NCBI GenBank assembly: GCA_029052375.1
Contig: JAIDJD010000297.1
Span: 1 to 14,165, forward strand
Source of the DNA: Duncaniella sp.
Lineage (GTDB): Bacteria; Bacteroidota; Bacteroidia; Bacteroidales; Muribaculaceae
Direction: 5' to 3'
DNA: 14,165 nt
Both the position numbers and the translations under genes were made by a program. Below are positions 1-6,844 of this stretch, one piece after another. The notes below the pieces were generated by a model, which saw nothing but the letters and a program-made list of their open reading frames with translations, was not told the origin of the DNA and made no database searches. How positions within the stretch are numbered: position 1 is the stretch's first letter; every line of letters starts with the position of its first letter.

Positions 1-358
1 GTATAGAGGTCATGGAGGCGGGGTCGAAACCACACATGACCGTGCGGCAGCGGCACTTGGGCCTGTCTTCGCGTCCCACGGGACATACGGTCTGCTCGAT
101 GGTAAAGCTCTTCTCGCCGATGTTGAGAGTGCGGGTCACCACCTCTATTTCCTCGCCGAAGAGCGTCGGGGCAAAGAAGTCGCAGTTGACATTGACCACC
201 ACCACGCCTGCCTTGCCGAGGTCGACGTCATGGCCCAGGGCATCTATGAAATAGCGTGCTTTGGCAAGGTCCATCAGTGTGAAGTAGACAGAGTTGTTGA
301 CGTGGCCCAGAGGGTCGAGGTCGCTGAAACGGAGCTGTACGGGTGTTTTGTATGACAC
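1..358 (-). CDS. acyl-CoA thioesterase, 4HBT/YbgC-type hotdog fold (3' end outside window)
   Basis: This is a partial gene: about 119 residues are readable before the window edge. Near the N-terminus it carries the 4-hydroxybenzoyl-CoA thioesterase signature FSDLDPLGHVNN (residues 11-22); D15 is the expected catalytic aspartate by family comparison. It is followed by the long hotdog helix VYFTLMDLAKARYF and beta strands. The family hydrolyses acyl-CoA thioesters in the cytoplasm; the substrate here cannot be told. I chose the GTG at 358-356 because an in-frame TAA lies at 373-371 and no ATG fits between, giving an N-terminus MSYKTPVQLRFSD. There is no Shine-Dalgarno sequence. It starts 22 bp after the DUF721 stop on the same strand and is probably the third gene of a recF transcript. 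Fold assignment is firm; physiological role is unknown. Confidence 0.85.
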   Translation of the reverse strand, partial: MSYKTPVQLRFSDLDPLGHVNNSVYFTLMDLAKARYFIDALGHDVDLGKAGVVVVNVNCDFFAPTLFGEEIEVVTRTLNIGEKSFTIEQTVCPVGREDRPKCRCRTVMCGFDPASMTSI

Positions 359-380
359 GTTGTATGATTGTTAGATGATT

Positions 381-671
381 TCAGTGTATGAAGAGTTCTC
401 TGACCACCTCCTCGCCGAGGGCCTTGTTGATGGCCCTGACCAGCTCCTGGCGGTGGAGCGAGAGCTCGCTCTTGAGCGGCGCGGAGGACAGGTAGACGTG
501 CATGACGCCGCGGTCTACGTAGCGCCGTGTGGTATAGCGGTTGATGCCCGGCCCCACGACATCTATCCACACGGCCGCGGCCCGTCGGTCGTTGAGGCCC
601 TCGGTGAGCCCGGCGCGGCTTATGGCCTCGTCTATTATTGAGGCTATGTGCTTGGGATAGGTGCGTTTCAT
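381..671 (-). CDS. DUF721 (DciA-like) protein
   Basis: A 96-residue protein of the DUF721 family. It has the family pattern of an early tryptophan (VWIDVVGPGINRYTT, about residues 34-48), then a stretch resembling a basic beta hairpin, then LSSAPLKSELSLHRQELVRA leading to the closing helix INKALGEEVV. The family includes DciA, the ancestral loader or partner of the replicative helicase DnaB; whether this short Bacteroidetes form acts the same way is inferred. The ATG at 671-669 is the natural start because it overlaps the recF stop as ATGA, implying translational coupling. A longer in-frame extension exists upstream but lies inside recF and reads like antisense low-complexity sequence. Co-transcription with recF, about 7 kb from a possible replication origin, fits a role in DNA replication. 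Confidence 0.85.
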   Translation of the reverse strand: MKRTYPKHIASIIDEAISRAGLTEGLNDRRAAAVWIDVVGPGINRYTTRRYVDRGVMHVYLSSAPLKSELSLHRQELVRAINKALGEEVVRELFIH

Positions 672-1768
672 ATGGGTGAGAAGTTTCCGGCCTCGACGTG
701 CCACATACGGACATCTCCGCCGGTGCGGGCCATTATCTCGTCGAGGTGCTTGCGGTTTGTGTCGGTGATGAATATCTGCCCGAAGCCGTCCGAGGAGCTG
801 ACAAGCTCCATGATGCGGCCTACACGGCCGGCGTCGAGCTTGTCGAAGATGTCGTCGAGCAGGAGCAGGGGGCGCATCCCTGTGGCCTCGCGCAGAAAGT
901 CGTACTGGGCGAAGCGGAGCGCCGTCGTGAAGCTCTTGCACTGTCCCTGCGAGGCCGTGCGGCGCATGGGCATACCGTCGAGCCACATCACAATGTCGTC
1001 CCTGTGGGGGCCCACGGAGGTGTGGTGCAGTATCTCATCGCGCCTGCGGGCCGAGTCGAAGAGCGAGAGCATCGTGGCCCCCGGCTCGTTGAGGTGGCTG
1101 TCGTATGTCAGCGAGACCTCCTCGCCTGTCCCGGCTATCGAGGCATAGTGGCGCCTGAAGAGGACCGTGAGCTCGTCCACACGGCGCTTGCGTGCATCGT
1201 GTATATACTCGGCCGAGAGCTCCATCATGGTCTCCACGGCGCCGTACAGCTGATGGTCCACACATCCCTCGCGCAGGAGGCGGTTGCGCTGCTCGAGGCC
1301 CTTGTTGTAGCGGATGAGCGAGTCGAGATAGAGGGGGTCGCTCTGAGAGATGACCATGTCGAGCCACTTGCGCCGCTCCTCGCCGCTGTCGCGTATGAGG
1401 TCTATGTCCTGGGGGGCTACCATCACCAGGGGGAAGGCTCCGATATGTGACGAGAGGCGCGGATACTCCTTGCCGCCGCGGCGCAGGCTCTTGCGGCGTC
1501 CCGCGGCTATGCCCATCAGTAGCTCTTCGGGCATCTCCTTGCGCTCGTAGGTGCCTTTGAGTATGGCAAATTCCTCTCCGCGGGTTATGGCCATCCTGTC
1601 CGGCACTCCCGTGAAGCTCTTGCAGAAGCTGAGGAAGTAGACGGCATCCAGCAGGTTGCTCTTGCCCATGCCGTTGTCGCCAAGGAAACAGTTGACCTTG
1701 CCCGACAGCTCGAGCCGGGCAGAAGGGATGTTCTTGAAGTTGGTGAGTGATAGTTCTTGCAGGCGCAT
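668..1768 (-). CDS. recF: DNA replication/repair protein RecF
   Basis: A 366-residue SMC-like ATPase that loads RecA at single-strand gaps with RecO and RecR. The Walker A motif GDNGMGKS lies at residues 30-37, the ABC signature SQGQCKS at 273-279, and the Walker B/D-loop LLLLDDIFDKLD at 301-312. The N-terminal MRLQELSLTNFKNI is the typical beta strand of the family. Length matches full-size RecF. It starts 152 bp downstream of efp; a -7 type promoter box lies only 9-16 bp before the ATG, so the leader would be very short. The 3' end overlaps the DUF721 start by 4 bp. In many bacteria recF lies with dnaA and dnaN at oriC; here neither is adjacent, but the gene is 6 kb from a candidate origin. 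Confidence 0.97.
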   Translation of the reverse strand: MRLQELSLTNFKNIPSARLELSGKVNCFLGDNGMGKSNLLDAVYFLSFCKSFTGVPDRMAITRGEEFAILKGTYERKEMPEELLMGIAAGRRKSLRRGGKEYPRLSSHIGAFPLVMVAPQDIDLIRDSGEERRKWLDMVISQSDPLYLDSLIRYNKGLEQRNRLLREGCVDHQLYGAVETMMELSAEYIHDARKRRVDELTVLFRRHYASIAGTGEEVSLTYDSHLNEPGATMLSLFDSARRRDEILHHTSVGPHRDDIVMWLDGMPMRRTASQGQCKSFTTALRFAQYDFLREATGMRPLLLLDDIFDKLDAGRVGRIMELVSSSDGFGQIFITDTNRKHLDEIMARTGGDVRMWHVEAGNFSPI

Positions 1769-1776
1769 AGATACCG

Positions 1777-1784
1777 CAAAGATA
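1777..1784 (-). promoter_or_regulatory. probable recF -7 promoter element (TATCTTTG)
   Basis: On the minus strand the box reads TATCTTTG, a perfect match to the Bacteroidetes -7 consensus TAnnTTTG, followed by the frequently seen C. The expected -33 TTTG at 20 nt spacing is poor (CTTC). If used, transcription would begin within a few bases of the recF ATG, giving a nearly leaderless mRNA. Confidence 0.45.
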
Positions 1785-1856
1785 CGTCAAAATTCTGAAT
1801 TATGGAAGAGCGCGGCCCGAGTTATGCGGGGTGTCCCGGGCGCGGCCAACCGAAAG

Positions 1857-1889
1857 AGAGCGGCCGCCTCTGTGCGAGGGGGCCGCTCT
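1857..1889 (-). terminator. hairpin downstream of efp, probable terminator
   Basis: Arms 1857-1870 and 1876-1889 pair in 13 of 14 positions (single G-G mismatch) around a 5-nt TGTGC loop. It sits 31 bp past the efp stop codon on the minus strand. Only a short T-containing stretch (CTTT) follows on that strand, so termination strength is uncertain. To its left, GCGCGGCC occurs twice 30 bp apart (1810-1817 and 1840-1847). The rest of the 152-bp efp-recF gap holds only the recF promoter box. Confidence 0.6.
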
Positions 1890-1920
1890 GCTGGGGGGGG
1901 AATGCTGTCTGTCGGTGAAA

Positions 1921-2484
1921 TTACTTCACGCGCTCCATGTAGGAGCCGTCGCGGGTGTCCACCTTGATTCTGTCGCCGATGTTGCAGAAGAGGGGCACAC
2001 GCACCTCGGCGCCGGTCTCTACGGTGGCGGGCTTGAGGGTGTTGGTGGCGGTGTCGCCCTTGATGCCGGGCTCGGTGTAGGTGATCTCGAGCTCGACTGT
2101 GGTGGGCATCTCGCAGGTGAGGATGGTCTCGGAAGCCGCCTCTACGTTTGCCTCGCAGATGTCGCCCTCCTTGAGGAACTGCACACCCTCGATGCTCTCG
2201 CCGGGGAGGATGATCTCTTCCCAGGTCTCGGTGTGGAGGAAGTGGTAGCCCATGTCGTCCTTGTAGGAATACTGGTAAGGACGGCGCTCGATGCGCACCT
2301 CGTTGACCTTTACGCCTGAGTTCCAGGTCTTGTCGAGGACACGGCCCGTGCGGACATTCTTGAGTTTGGTACGTACGAAGGCAGGGCCCTTGCCAGGCTT
2401 CACGTGGAGAAACTCAACGATGAAGTAGAACTGGCCATCGATGTCGAGGCACATGCCATTCTTGAAATCTGCAGTTGTTGCCAT
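1921..2484 (-). CDS. efp: translation elongation factor P
   Basis: A 187-residue EF-P with three beta-barrel domains, the standard bacterial length. It relieves ribosome stalling at proline runs by entering next to the P-site tRNA. The tip loop of domain I reads HVKPGKGPAFVRTKLKN, with K32 in the place of the lysine that is modified in many bacteria (E. coli K34). The C-terminal domain ends in the expected GDRIKVDTRDGSYMERVK. I chose the ATG at 2484-2482 (MATTADFKNGM); an in-frame extension to 2541 would only translate an AT-rich 7-bp tandem repeat. No EF-P modification gene is visible in the window. No TAnnTTTG box was found just upstream, so transcription may come from the slyD side through the intergenic repeat. 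Confidence 0.97.
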   Translation of the reverse strand: MATTADFKNGMCLDIDGQFYFIVEFLHVKPGKGPAFVRTKLKNVRTGRVLDKTWNSGVKVNEVRIERRPYQYSYKDDMGYHFLHTETWEEIILPGESIEGVQFLKEGDICEANVEAASETILTCEMPTTVELEITYTEPGIKGDTATNTLKPATVETGAEVRVPLFCNIGDRIKVDTRDGSYMERVK

Positions 2485-2505
2485 GTATATGTATTGATTT
2501 GGATT

Positions 2506-2640
2506 GAATTTAGAATTTAGAATTGAAAATTGAGAATTCAAAAACCAGCAGGCCGAAGGCCTCGCTAAACTTTAAACCCAAGAGCGAAGCTCCTAAACTT
2601 TAAACCTAAAATCTCTAAACTCTCAGCTTTTCAAGCCTTG
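2506..2640. repeat. composite intergenic repeat, copy A (7-bp tandem units, two mini-hairpins, linker)
   Basis: Read on the plus strand, 2506-2540 is five 7-bp units: GAATTTA, GAATTTA, GAATTGA, AAATTGA, GAATTCA. Then comes a mini-hairpin AGGCC-GAA-GGCCT (2550-2562) followed by CTAAACTTTAAACC (2565-2578), and a second mini-hairpin GAGC-GAA-GCTC (2582-2592) followed by the identical 14-mer at 2593-2606. CTCTAAACTCT (2613-2623) closes the element. The same parts in the same plus-strand order occur at 9711-9868. The element fills nearly all of the slyD-efp gap and lies in the efp leader. Confidence 0.85.
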
Positions 2641-2644
2641 AAAC

Positions 2645-3229
2645 TTACCTGCATCCGCCGCAGCATCCGCCTTCAGAGCTGTCGCCGCAGTCGCCGCAAC
2701 CGCCTCCACAGCCACCGCAGCCGCCTCCGCAGGCCGATGCAAAGTAGGGCTGTATCTCTTCGGGAGTGGCGTCGCGGACGGTGAGCACCTCGCCTGTGAA
2801 GTGGAGGTCATGGCCCACGAGGGGATGGTTGAAGTCCATGGTGATGTTCTCGGCGGTCATCTCCTTGACCTCGCCGGTAATCTGGAATCCGTCGGCTGTG
2901 ACCATGGGGAGCATTGCGCCCACATAGATGCGCTCGGTGTCTATCTGTCCCTCCTCGTCGGTGAAGATGTCTATGGGGAGGGTGACGATGTCGTCCTGGC
3001 TGTAGAGAAAGCCCTTGGCGGCGGGGACGGCGATGTCAAACTTGTCGCCTGCGGCCTTGCCCTCGAGGTGTGCGGCCAGCCCCTCGACAAGGCCGGGGGT
3101 GATGCCGTAGATGAAAGATTCGGGCTTGGAGGGCTCTACGGTGTGTACCAGCTCTTTCTTACCGTCGGGGCCGACGGTGAAGAGGCTGTATGCGAGCTCT
3201 ACGTATTGTCCGGGCTGGATGGTTGCCAT
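2645..3229 (-). CDS. slyD: SlyD-type FKBP peptidyl-prolyl isomerase with Cys/Gly-rich tail
   Basis: A 194-residue cytoplasmic prolyl cis-trans isomerase and chaperone. The FKBP domain is interrupted by an insert-in-flap chaperone segment (about residues 70-120), and the SlyD hallmark MDFNHPLVGHDLHFTGEV lies at 131-148. The C-terminal 28 residues are almost only Gly and Cys, with eight cysteines (167, 171, 174, 178, 181, 189, 190, 193) and no histidine. In E. coli SlyD the metal-binding tail is rich in both His and Cys and passes nickel to hydrogenase maturation; a purely Cys tail suggests soft-metal binding, but this is inferred. It starts 42 bp after the zinc-ribbon gene on the same strand and probably shares its transcript. 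No signal peptide is present. Confidence 0.92.
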   Translation of the reverse strand: MATIQPGQYVELAYSLFTVGPDGKKELVHTVEPSKPESFIYGITPGLVEGLAAHLEGKAAGDKFDIAVPAAKGFLYSQDDIVTLPIDIFTDEEGQIDTERIYVGAMLPMVTADGFQITGEVKEMTAENITMDFNHPLVGHDLHFTGEVLTVRDATPEEIQPYFASACGGGCGGCGGGCGDCGDSSEGGCCGGCR

Positions 3230-3271
3230 ATTGCAGTACGGGTTTTTTCTTGGGGATGGGGGGGAGTGGTG

Positions 3272-4048
3272 TTACTTGCCCTCGTTCTCGATGCCTGCGA
3301 GCAGAGGGTCTATCATGATGCGTCCGCAGTATTCGCAGACGATGATTTTCTTGTGCATCCTTATCTCGGCCTGGCGCTGGGGGGGTATGCGGTTGAAACA
3401 TCCGCCGCAGGCGTCGCGCTGGATATAGACGATGCCGAGGCCGTTGCGGGCGTTCTTGCGGATGCGCTTGAAGGCCTTGAGCAGACGGGCGTCGTCTATC
3501 TTCTCCTCGATGTCCTTGGCCTGGACGCGGAGGTCTTCCTCGTCCTTGCGGGTCTCGGAGACGATCTCCTCGAGCTGGCGGCGCTTCTCCTCGAGCATAT
3601 GGCGCTGGTCAGAGAGGGTCATTGTGGTGGCGTCTATTTCGGCGGTCTTGGCCTCGATGTCGCGGGCATACTGGCTGATGCGCTTCTCGGAGAGCTTTAT
3701 CTCGAGGTTCTGGAACTCTATCTCCTTGGAGAGCATATCATACTCGCGGTTGTTGCGGACATTGTCTATCTGCTGCTGGTATGTGGCTATCTTGGCCTGT
3801 GCGTCGAGGATAGCGTTGTTCTCCTTGGTGGTGTTGACTCTCAGCTGTTCGATGGCCTCCTTGTGGTTCTGGATGCGCTTCTGAAGTCCCTCGATGGTGT
3901 CCTCGAGGTCTCTGACTTCCTCCGGAAGCTCGCCGCGGACTGTGCGGATTTCGTCAATTTTGGAGAGGATGGTCTGCAGCTCGTAGAGAGAACGCAGACG
4001 GTTTTCCACAGAGTTGGTCTGGTCGTTTTTGTTTTGCTCTTTGGCCAT
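3272..4048 (-). CDS. C4 zinc-ribbon coiled-coil protein (DUF164/CdsZ-HP0958 family)
   Basis: A 258-residue protein in two parts. Residues about 20-190 form a long charged coiled coil containing the family motif VRNNREYDML (97-106). A C-terminal zinc ribbon follows, with C214-x2-C217 and C238-x2-C241. Relatives include Helicobacter HP0958 (FlgZ) and chlamydial CdsZ, which bind proteins or nucleic acid, so the molecular role in Bacteroidetes is not settled. It lies 36 bp after the Nif3 gene on the same strand, a pairing I recall from other bacteria, and may be co-transcribed with it; a -7 promoter box also lies inside the end of the Nif3 gene. The protein appears cytoplasmic and complete. Confidence 0.9.
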   Translation of the reverse strand: MAKEQNKNDQTNSVENRLRSLYELQTILSKIDEIRTVRGELPEEVRDLEDTIEGLQKRIQNHKEAIEQLRVNTTKENNAILDAQAKIATYQQQIDNVRNNREYDMLSKEIEFQNLEIKLSEKRISQYARDIEAKTAEIDATTMTLSDQRHMLEEKRRQLEEIVSETRKDEEDLRVQAKDIEEKIDDARLLKAFKRIRKNARNGLGIVYIQRDACGGCFNRIPPQRQAEIRMHKKIIVCEYCGRIMIDPLLAGIENEGK

Positions 4049-4084
4049 ATTAGTAGTTTCGATGTAGTCCTGATGTAAAAACGT

Positions 4085-4900
4085 TCAATCTTGGACATGT
4101 GTCAGGAGCGGAGAGCGCTCGCTATGGCACATATGGAGTGCAAAGTTAGGAAATTTTTCGGAGATTATGGCCGAAAAAATTGATTTAGTGCATATTTCGC
4201 TCTCATAATGTCCGGTGTCGGCCAGAATTATGCGTGTACCCCAGTCGAGAAGGTCGTGATAGCGTATGTCCGAAGTTATGTAGGCGTCTGCGCCGGCGCG
4301 CAGGGCCAGGGGGATGAACTCGCCGCCCGAGCCGCTGCAGAGGGCCACGCGCCTTATCTGGGACTCGCCTCCGCAAGGGCCGGGCGTGAAGCCGACGGGG
4401 CCGCCGTAGACAAGGCGCACCAGCGACATGAACCCCTCGAGCGTACAGGGCTCGGGCAGACTGCCTACGAGGCCGAGGCCGGAGGCGGCCCCGGGAGACG
4501 AGGGAGACAATACCGAGACATCCCTGAGGCCGAGGCGCGAGGCGAGCCAGGCCGAGGGCCCCGAGGGGGCGTTGTCGAGAGCGGTGTGGGACGAGTAGAC
4601 GGCCACCCCGGCGCGTATGGCGTCTATGATGGCCAGCGTCTGCGGCGAGGCATCGGGGGCAGAGACTATCTGCTTGGGGCCCTTGAAGATAAGGGGATGG
4701 TGTGATATGACGAGGTTGCATCCGCGGCCGACGGCCTCGGCCACGGCGGCGGGGGTGACGTCGAGGCAGAGCAGGACGCCGGTACACGCGGCGTCGGTGC
4801 CGAGCGGGGCTATCTGCCAGCCCGAGTTGTCCCACGGCTCCTGGAGCGCGAGGGGGGCGGCGGCCTCTATGGCTTCTGTGATTTCGTATAGCTTGGGCAT
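4085..4900 (-). CDS. Nif3-like dinuclear metal center protein
   Basis: A 271-residue member of the Nif3/YbgI/DUF34 family, which forms hexameric rings with a two-metal site. Expected metal ligands are visible: H67 and H68 in LVISHHPLIFKG, H106 and D110 in SSHTALDN, and H231 and E235 in ADTGHYESE. The size is close to E. coli YbgI; as I recall, many Bacteroidetes and Firmicutes homologues are longer because of an inserted PII/CutA-like domain, so this is the short form. The last 12 or so residues do not clearly follow the usual NP-x-Y-like ending. Often annotated as a GTP cyclohydrolase I type 2, but the substrate is unproven. It begins 93 bp after aspS, beyond a strong hairpin, and precedes the zinc-ribbon gene. 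Confidence 0.92.
   Translation of the reverse strand: MPKLYEITEAIEAAAPLALQEPWDNSGWQIAPLGTDAACTGVLLCLDVTPAAVAEAVGRGCNLVISHHPLIFKGPKQIVSAPDASPQTLAIIDAIRAGVAVYSSHTALDNAPSGPSAWLASRLGLRDVSVLSPSSPGAASGLGLVGSLPEPCTLEGFMSLVRLVYGGPVGFTPGPCGGESQIRRVALCSGSGGEFIPLALRAGADAYITSDIRYHDLLDWGTRIILADTGHYESEICTKSIFSAIISEKFPNFALHMCHSERSPLLTHVQD
4141..4148 (-). promoter_or_regulatory. possible -7 box for the zinc-ribbon gene, inside the Nif3 gene
   Basis: The minus strand reads TAACTTTGCAC, identical over 11 bases to the nadA -7 region (8526-8536). It fits the TAnnTTTG consensus and lies 93 bp upstream of the zinc-ribbon ATG. It falls within Nif3 codons for PNFAL, a conserved part of that protein, and no proper TTTG is seen 20 nt upstream, so chance is a real alternative. 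Confidence 0.3.
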
Positions 4901-4924
4901 TGGTCTGAGTGTGGGGTGTATGGC

Positions 4925-4969
4925 GCGGCCCCGGAGACCGGAGCGATATCTCTCCGGCCCCGGGGCCGC
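4925..4969 (-). terminator. strong GC-rich hairpin downstream of aspS
   Basis: Outer arms 4925-4934 and 4960-4969 are a perfect 10-bp match (GCGGCCCCGG with its complement). An inner stem 4938-4943 with 4952-4957 (CCGGAG/CTCCGG) closes an 8-nt loop. It lies 25 bp past the aspS stop on the minus strand and before the Nif3 start. No T-run follows, so it may be a processing or attenuation structure rather than a simple intrinsic terminator. Confidence 0.55.
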
Positions 4970-4993
4970 ACTGTTATGCTGTATCCTTGTGTA

Positions 4994-6748
4994 TCAGTCT
5001 TCCCTGAGGTCTACCTTGATCTGGAGCTCCTCGAGCTGGGTGTCGTCGATGACGGCGGGAGCGTCTATCATCATGTCGCGGCCCGAGTTGTTCTTGGGGA
5101 AGGCGATGGTGTCGCGTATGGAGTCGAGCCCGGCGAGTATCGAGACAAAGCGGTCGAAGCCGAAGGCGAGGCCGCCGTGGGGGGGCGCGCCGTACTTGAA
5201 GGCGTTCATCAGGAAGCCGAACTTGTACTGGGCATCCTCCTCGCTGAGGCCGAGCAGGCGGAACATCTTGTCCTGCAGCTTGGAGTCGTGGATACGGATA
5301 GATCCGCCTCCGAGCTCGTTGCCGTTGACCACCATGTCGTAGGCTGTGGCGCGGACGGCACCGGTGTCGGAGTCGAGCATACCGATATCCTCGGGGTTGG
5401 GAGCGGTGAAGGGATGGTGCATGGCATAGTAGCGCTGTGTCTCCTCGTCCCACTCGAAGAGGGGGAAGTCCACCACCCAGAGACACGAGAAGTCGTCGGG
5501 GTTGCGCAGGCCGAGGCGCGAGCCCATCTCGAGGCGCAGCTCGTTGAGCTGCTTGCGGGTCTTCATGGTCTGTCCGGCGAGGATCAGCATCAGGTCGCCG
5601 GGCTTGGCCTCGCCGCGCTCGAGCCATGTACGGAGAGTGTCGTCAGAGTAGAACTTTCCTACCGAAGACTTTACCGAGCCGTCAGCCTCGTACTTGACCC
5701 ACATCATGCCCTTGGCGCCTACCTGGGGACGCTTGACAAAGTCTGTGAGCTTGTCGAGGTCCTTGCGGGTATAGCCGGCACAGCCGGGAGCCACGATGGC
5801 GCCGACATAGGGAGCCTCGTCCATCACGGAGAATCCGGCACCCTCGGTGAGGTCCTTGAGCTCTACGAAGCGCATCCCGAAGCGGGTGTCGGGCTTGTCC
5901 GAGCCATAATACTTCATGGCGTCGGCCCACGTCATGCGGGGGAAGGGCTCTGTGAAATCTATATCCTTGACATACTTGAAGATATGCTTCACCAAGCCCT
6001 CGAACATCTGGAGTACGTCTTCCTGGTCGACAAAAGACATCTCGCAGTCTATCTGAGTGAACTCGGGCTGGCGGTCGGCACGGAGGTCCTCGTCGCGGAA
6101 ACACTTGACTATCTGGAAGTAGCGGTCAAAACCACTGACCATAAGCAGCTGCTTGAAGGTCTGGGGCGACTGGGGCAGGGCATAGAACTGTCCGGGGTTC
6201 ATGCGCGAGGGCACGACAAAGTCGCGCGCACCCTCGGGAGTAGACTTGATGAGCACCGGAGTCTCCACCTCGAGAAAGCCCTTGGCGTCGAGATAGCGGC
6301 GTATCTCGAAGGCCATGCGGTGGCGCAGCTCGAGATTCTTGCGCACAGCGGGACGGCGCAGGTCGAGGTAGCGGTACTTCATGCGGAGGTCGTCGCCGCC
6401 GTCGGTCTTGTCCTCGATGGTGAAGGGGGGCACCTCGGAGCTGTTGAGGATGTTGAGCTCCCGGGCTATGATCTCAATGTCGCCGGTGGGATTCTTGGGA
6501 TTCTTGGAGGCACGCTCGGCCACACGGCCTGTGACCTGCACCACAAACTCGCGGCCCAGGCGGTTGGCGGCCTCGCAGAGCTCGGGGGCGTCCTGGTCAA
6601 AGACCACCTGGGTGATGCCGTATCTGTCACGGACATCGACAAAGGTCATGCCTCCCATCTTGCGGGTGCGCTGCACCCATCCGGCGATGGTGACTTCGCG
6701 GCCTGCGTCGCTGAGACGAAGCTCGCCGCACGTATTGGTTCTGTACAT
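4994..6748 (-). CDS. aspS: aspartyl-tRNA synthetase
   Basis: A 584-residue class IIb synthetase that charges tRNA-Asp. An N-terminal OB-fold anticodon-binding domain (about 1-110, with AGWVQRTRKMGGMTFVDVRD) precedes the catalytic core. Motif 1 is around FLEVETPVLIKSTPEGARDF (158-177). Motif 2 holds CFRDEDLRADRQPEFTQID (216-234), with R218 and E220 positioned for ATP. Motif 3 is GGLAFGFDRF (525-534). The segment between motifs 2 and 3 is long, consistent with the bacterial GAD insertion. Length is typical. The ATG at 6748-6746 gives MYRTNTCGELR, the usual start. It has its own consensus promoter just beyond the glycosyltransferase stop, with a leader of roughly 55-60 nt. Whether it also charges tRNA-Asn cannot be judged here. 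Confidence 0.98.
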   Translation of the reverse strand: MYRTNTCGELRLSDAGREVTIAGWVQRTRKMGGMTFVDVRDRYGITQVVFDQDAPELCEAANRLGREFVVQVTGRVAERASKNPKNPTGDIEIIARELNILNSSEVPPFTIEDKTDGGDDLRMKYRYLDLRRPAVRKNLELRHRMAFEIRRYLDAKGFLEVETPVLIKSTPEGARDFVVPSRMNPGQFYALPQSPQTFKQLLMVSGFDRYFQIVKCFRDEDLRADRQPEFTQIDCEMSFVDQEDVLQMFEGLVKHIFKYVKDIDFTEPFPRMTWADAMKYYGSDKPDTRFGMRFVELKDLTEGAGFSVMDEAPYVGAIVAPGCAGYTRKDLDKLTDFVKRPQVGAKGMMWVKYEADGSVKSSVGKFYSDDTLRTWLERGEAKPGDLMLILAGQTMKTRKQLNELRLEMGSRLGLRNPDDFSCLWVVDFPLFEWDEETQRYYAMHHPFTAPNPEDIGMLDSDTGAVRATAYDMVVNGNELGGGSIRIHDSKLQDKMFRLLGLSEEDAQYKFGFLMNAFKYGAPPHGGLAFGFDRFVSILAGLDSIRDTIAFPKNNSGRDMMIDAPAVIDDTQLEELQIKVDLRED

Positions 6749-6812
6749 CTTTATATATAAAGTAAGTTATGATTCTGTACGCAGGTGGGAGAGAGCCTGG
6801 ATTTGGATGCTA

Positions 6813-6844
6813 CAAAATTACAAAACTATTCAGTTGTTAGCAAA
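6813..6844 (-). promoter_or_regulatory. aspS promoter (TTTG, 20 nt, TAATTTTG)
   Basis: On the minus strand TTTG at 6844-6841 is followed by exactly 20 nt and then TAATTTTG at 6820-6813, matching the Bacteroidetes sigma consensus TTTG...TAnnTTTG. The -33 box directly abuts the glycosyltransferase stop codon (6847-6845). Predicted initiation is close to 6806. Confidence 0.75.

Noticed and set aside
2801..4078. 425-codon plus-strand frame opposite slyD and the zinc-ribbon gene
   Set aside because: It spans two real minus-strand genes and their spacer, and has repetitive Leu/Val/Gly composition.
4916..6760. Long open frame on the plus strand opposite aspS
   Set aside because: It is antisense to a complete, motif-bearing aspS. 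Long antisense frames arise from the strong third-position C/G bias, and the predicted protein is a Leu/Gly/Val/His/Glu-rich sequence without any recognised domain.
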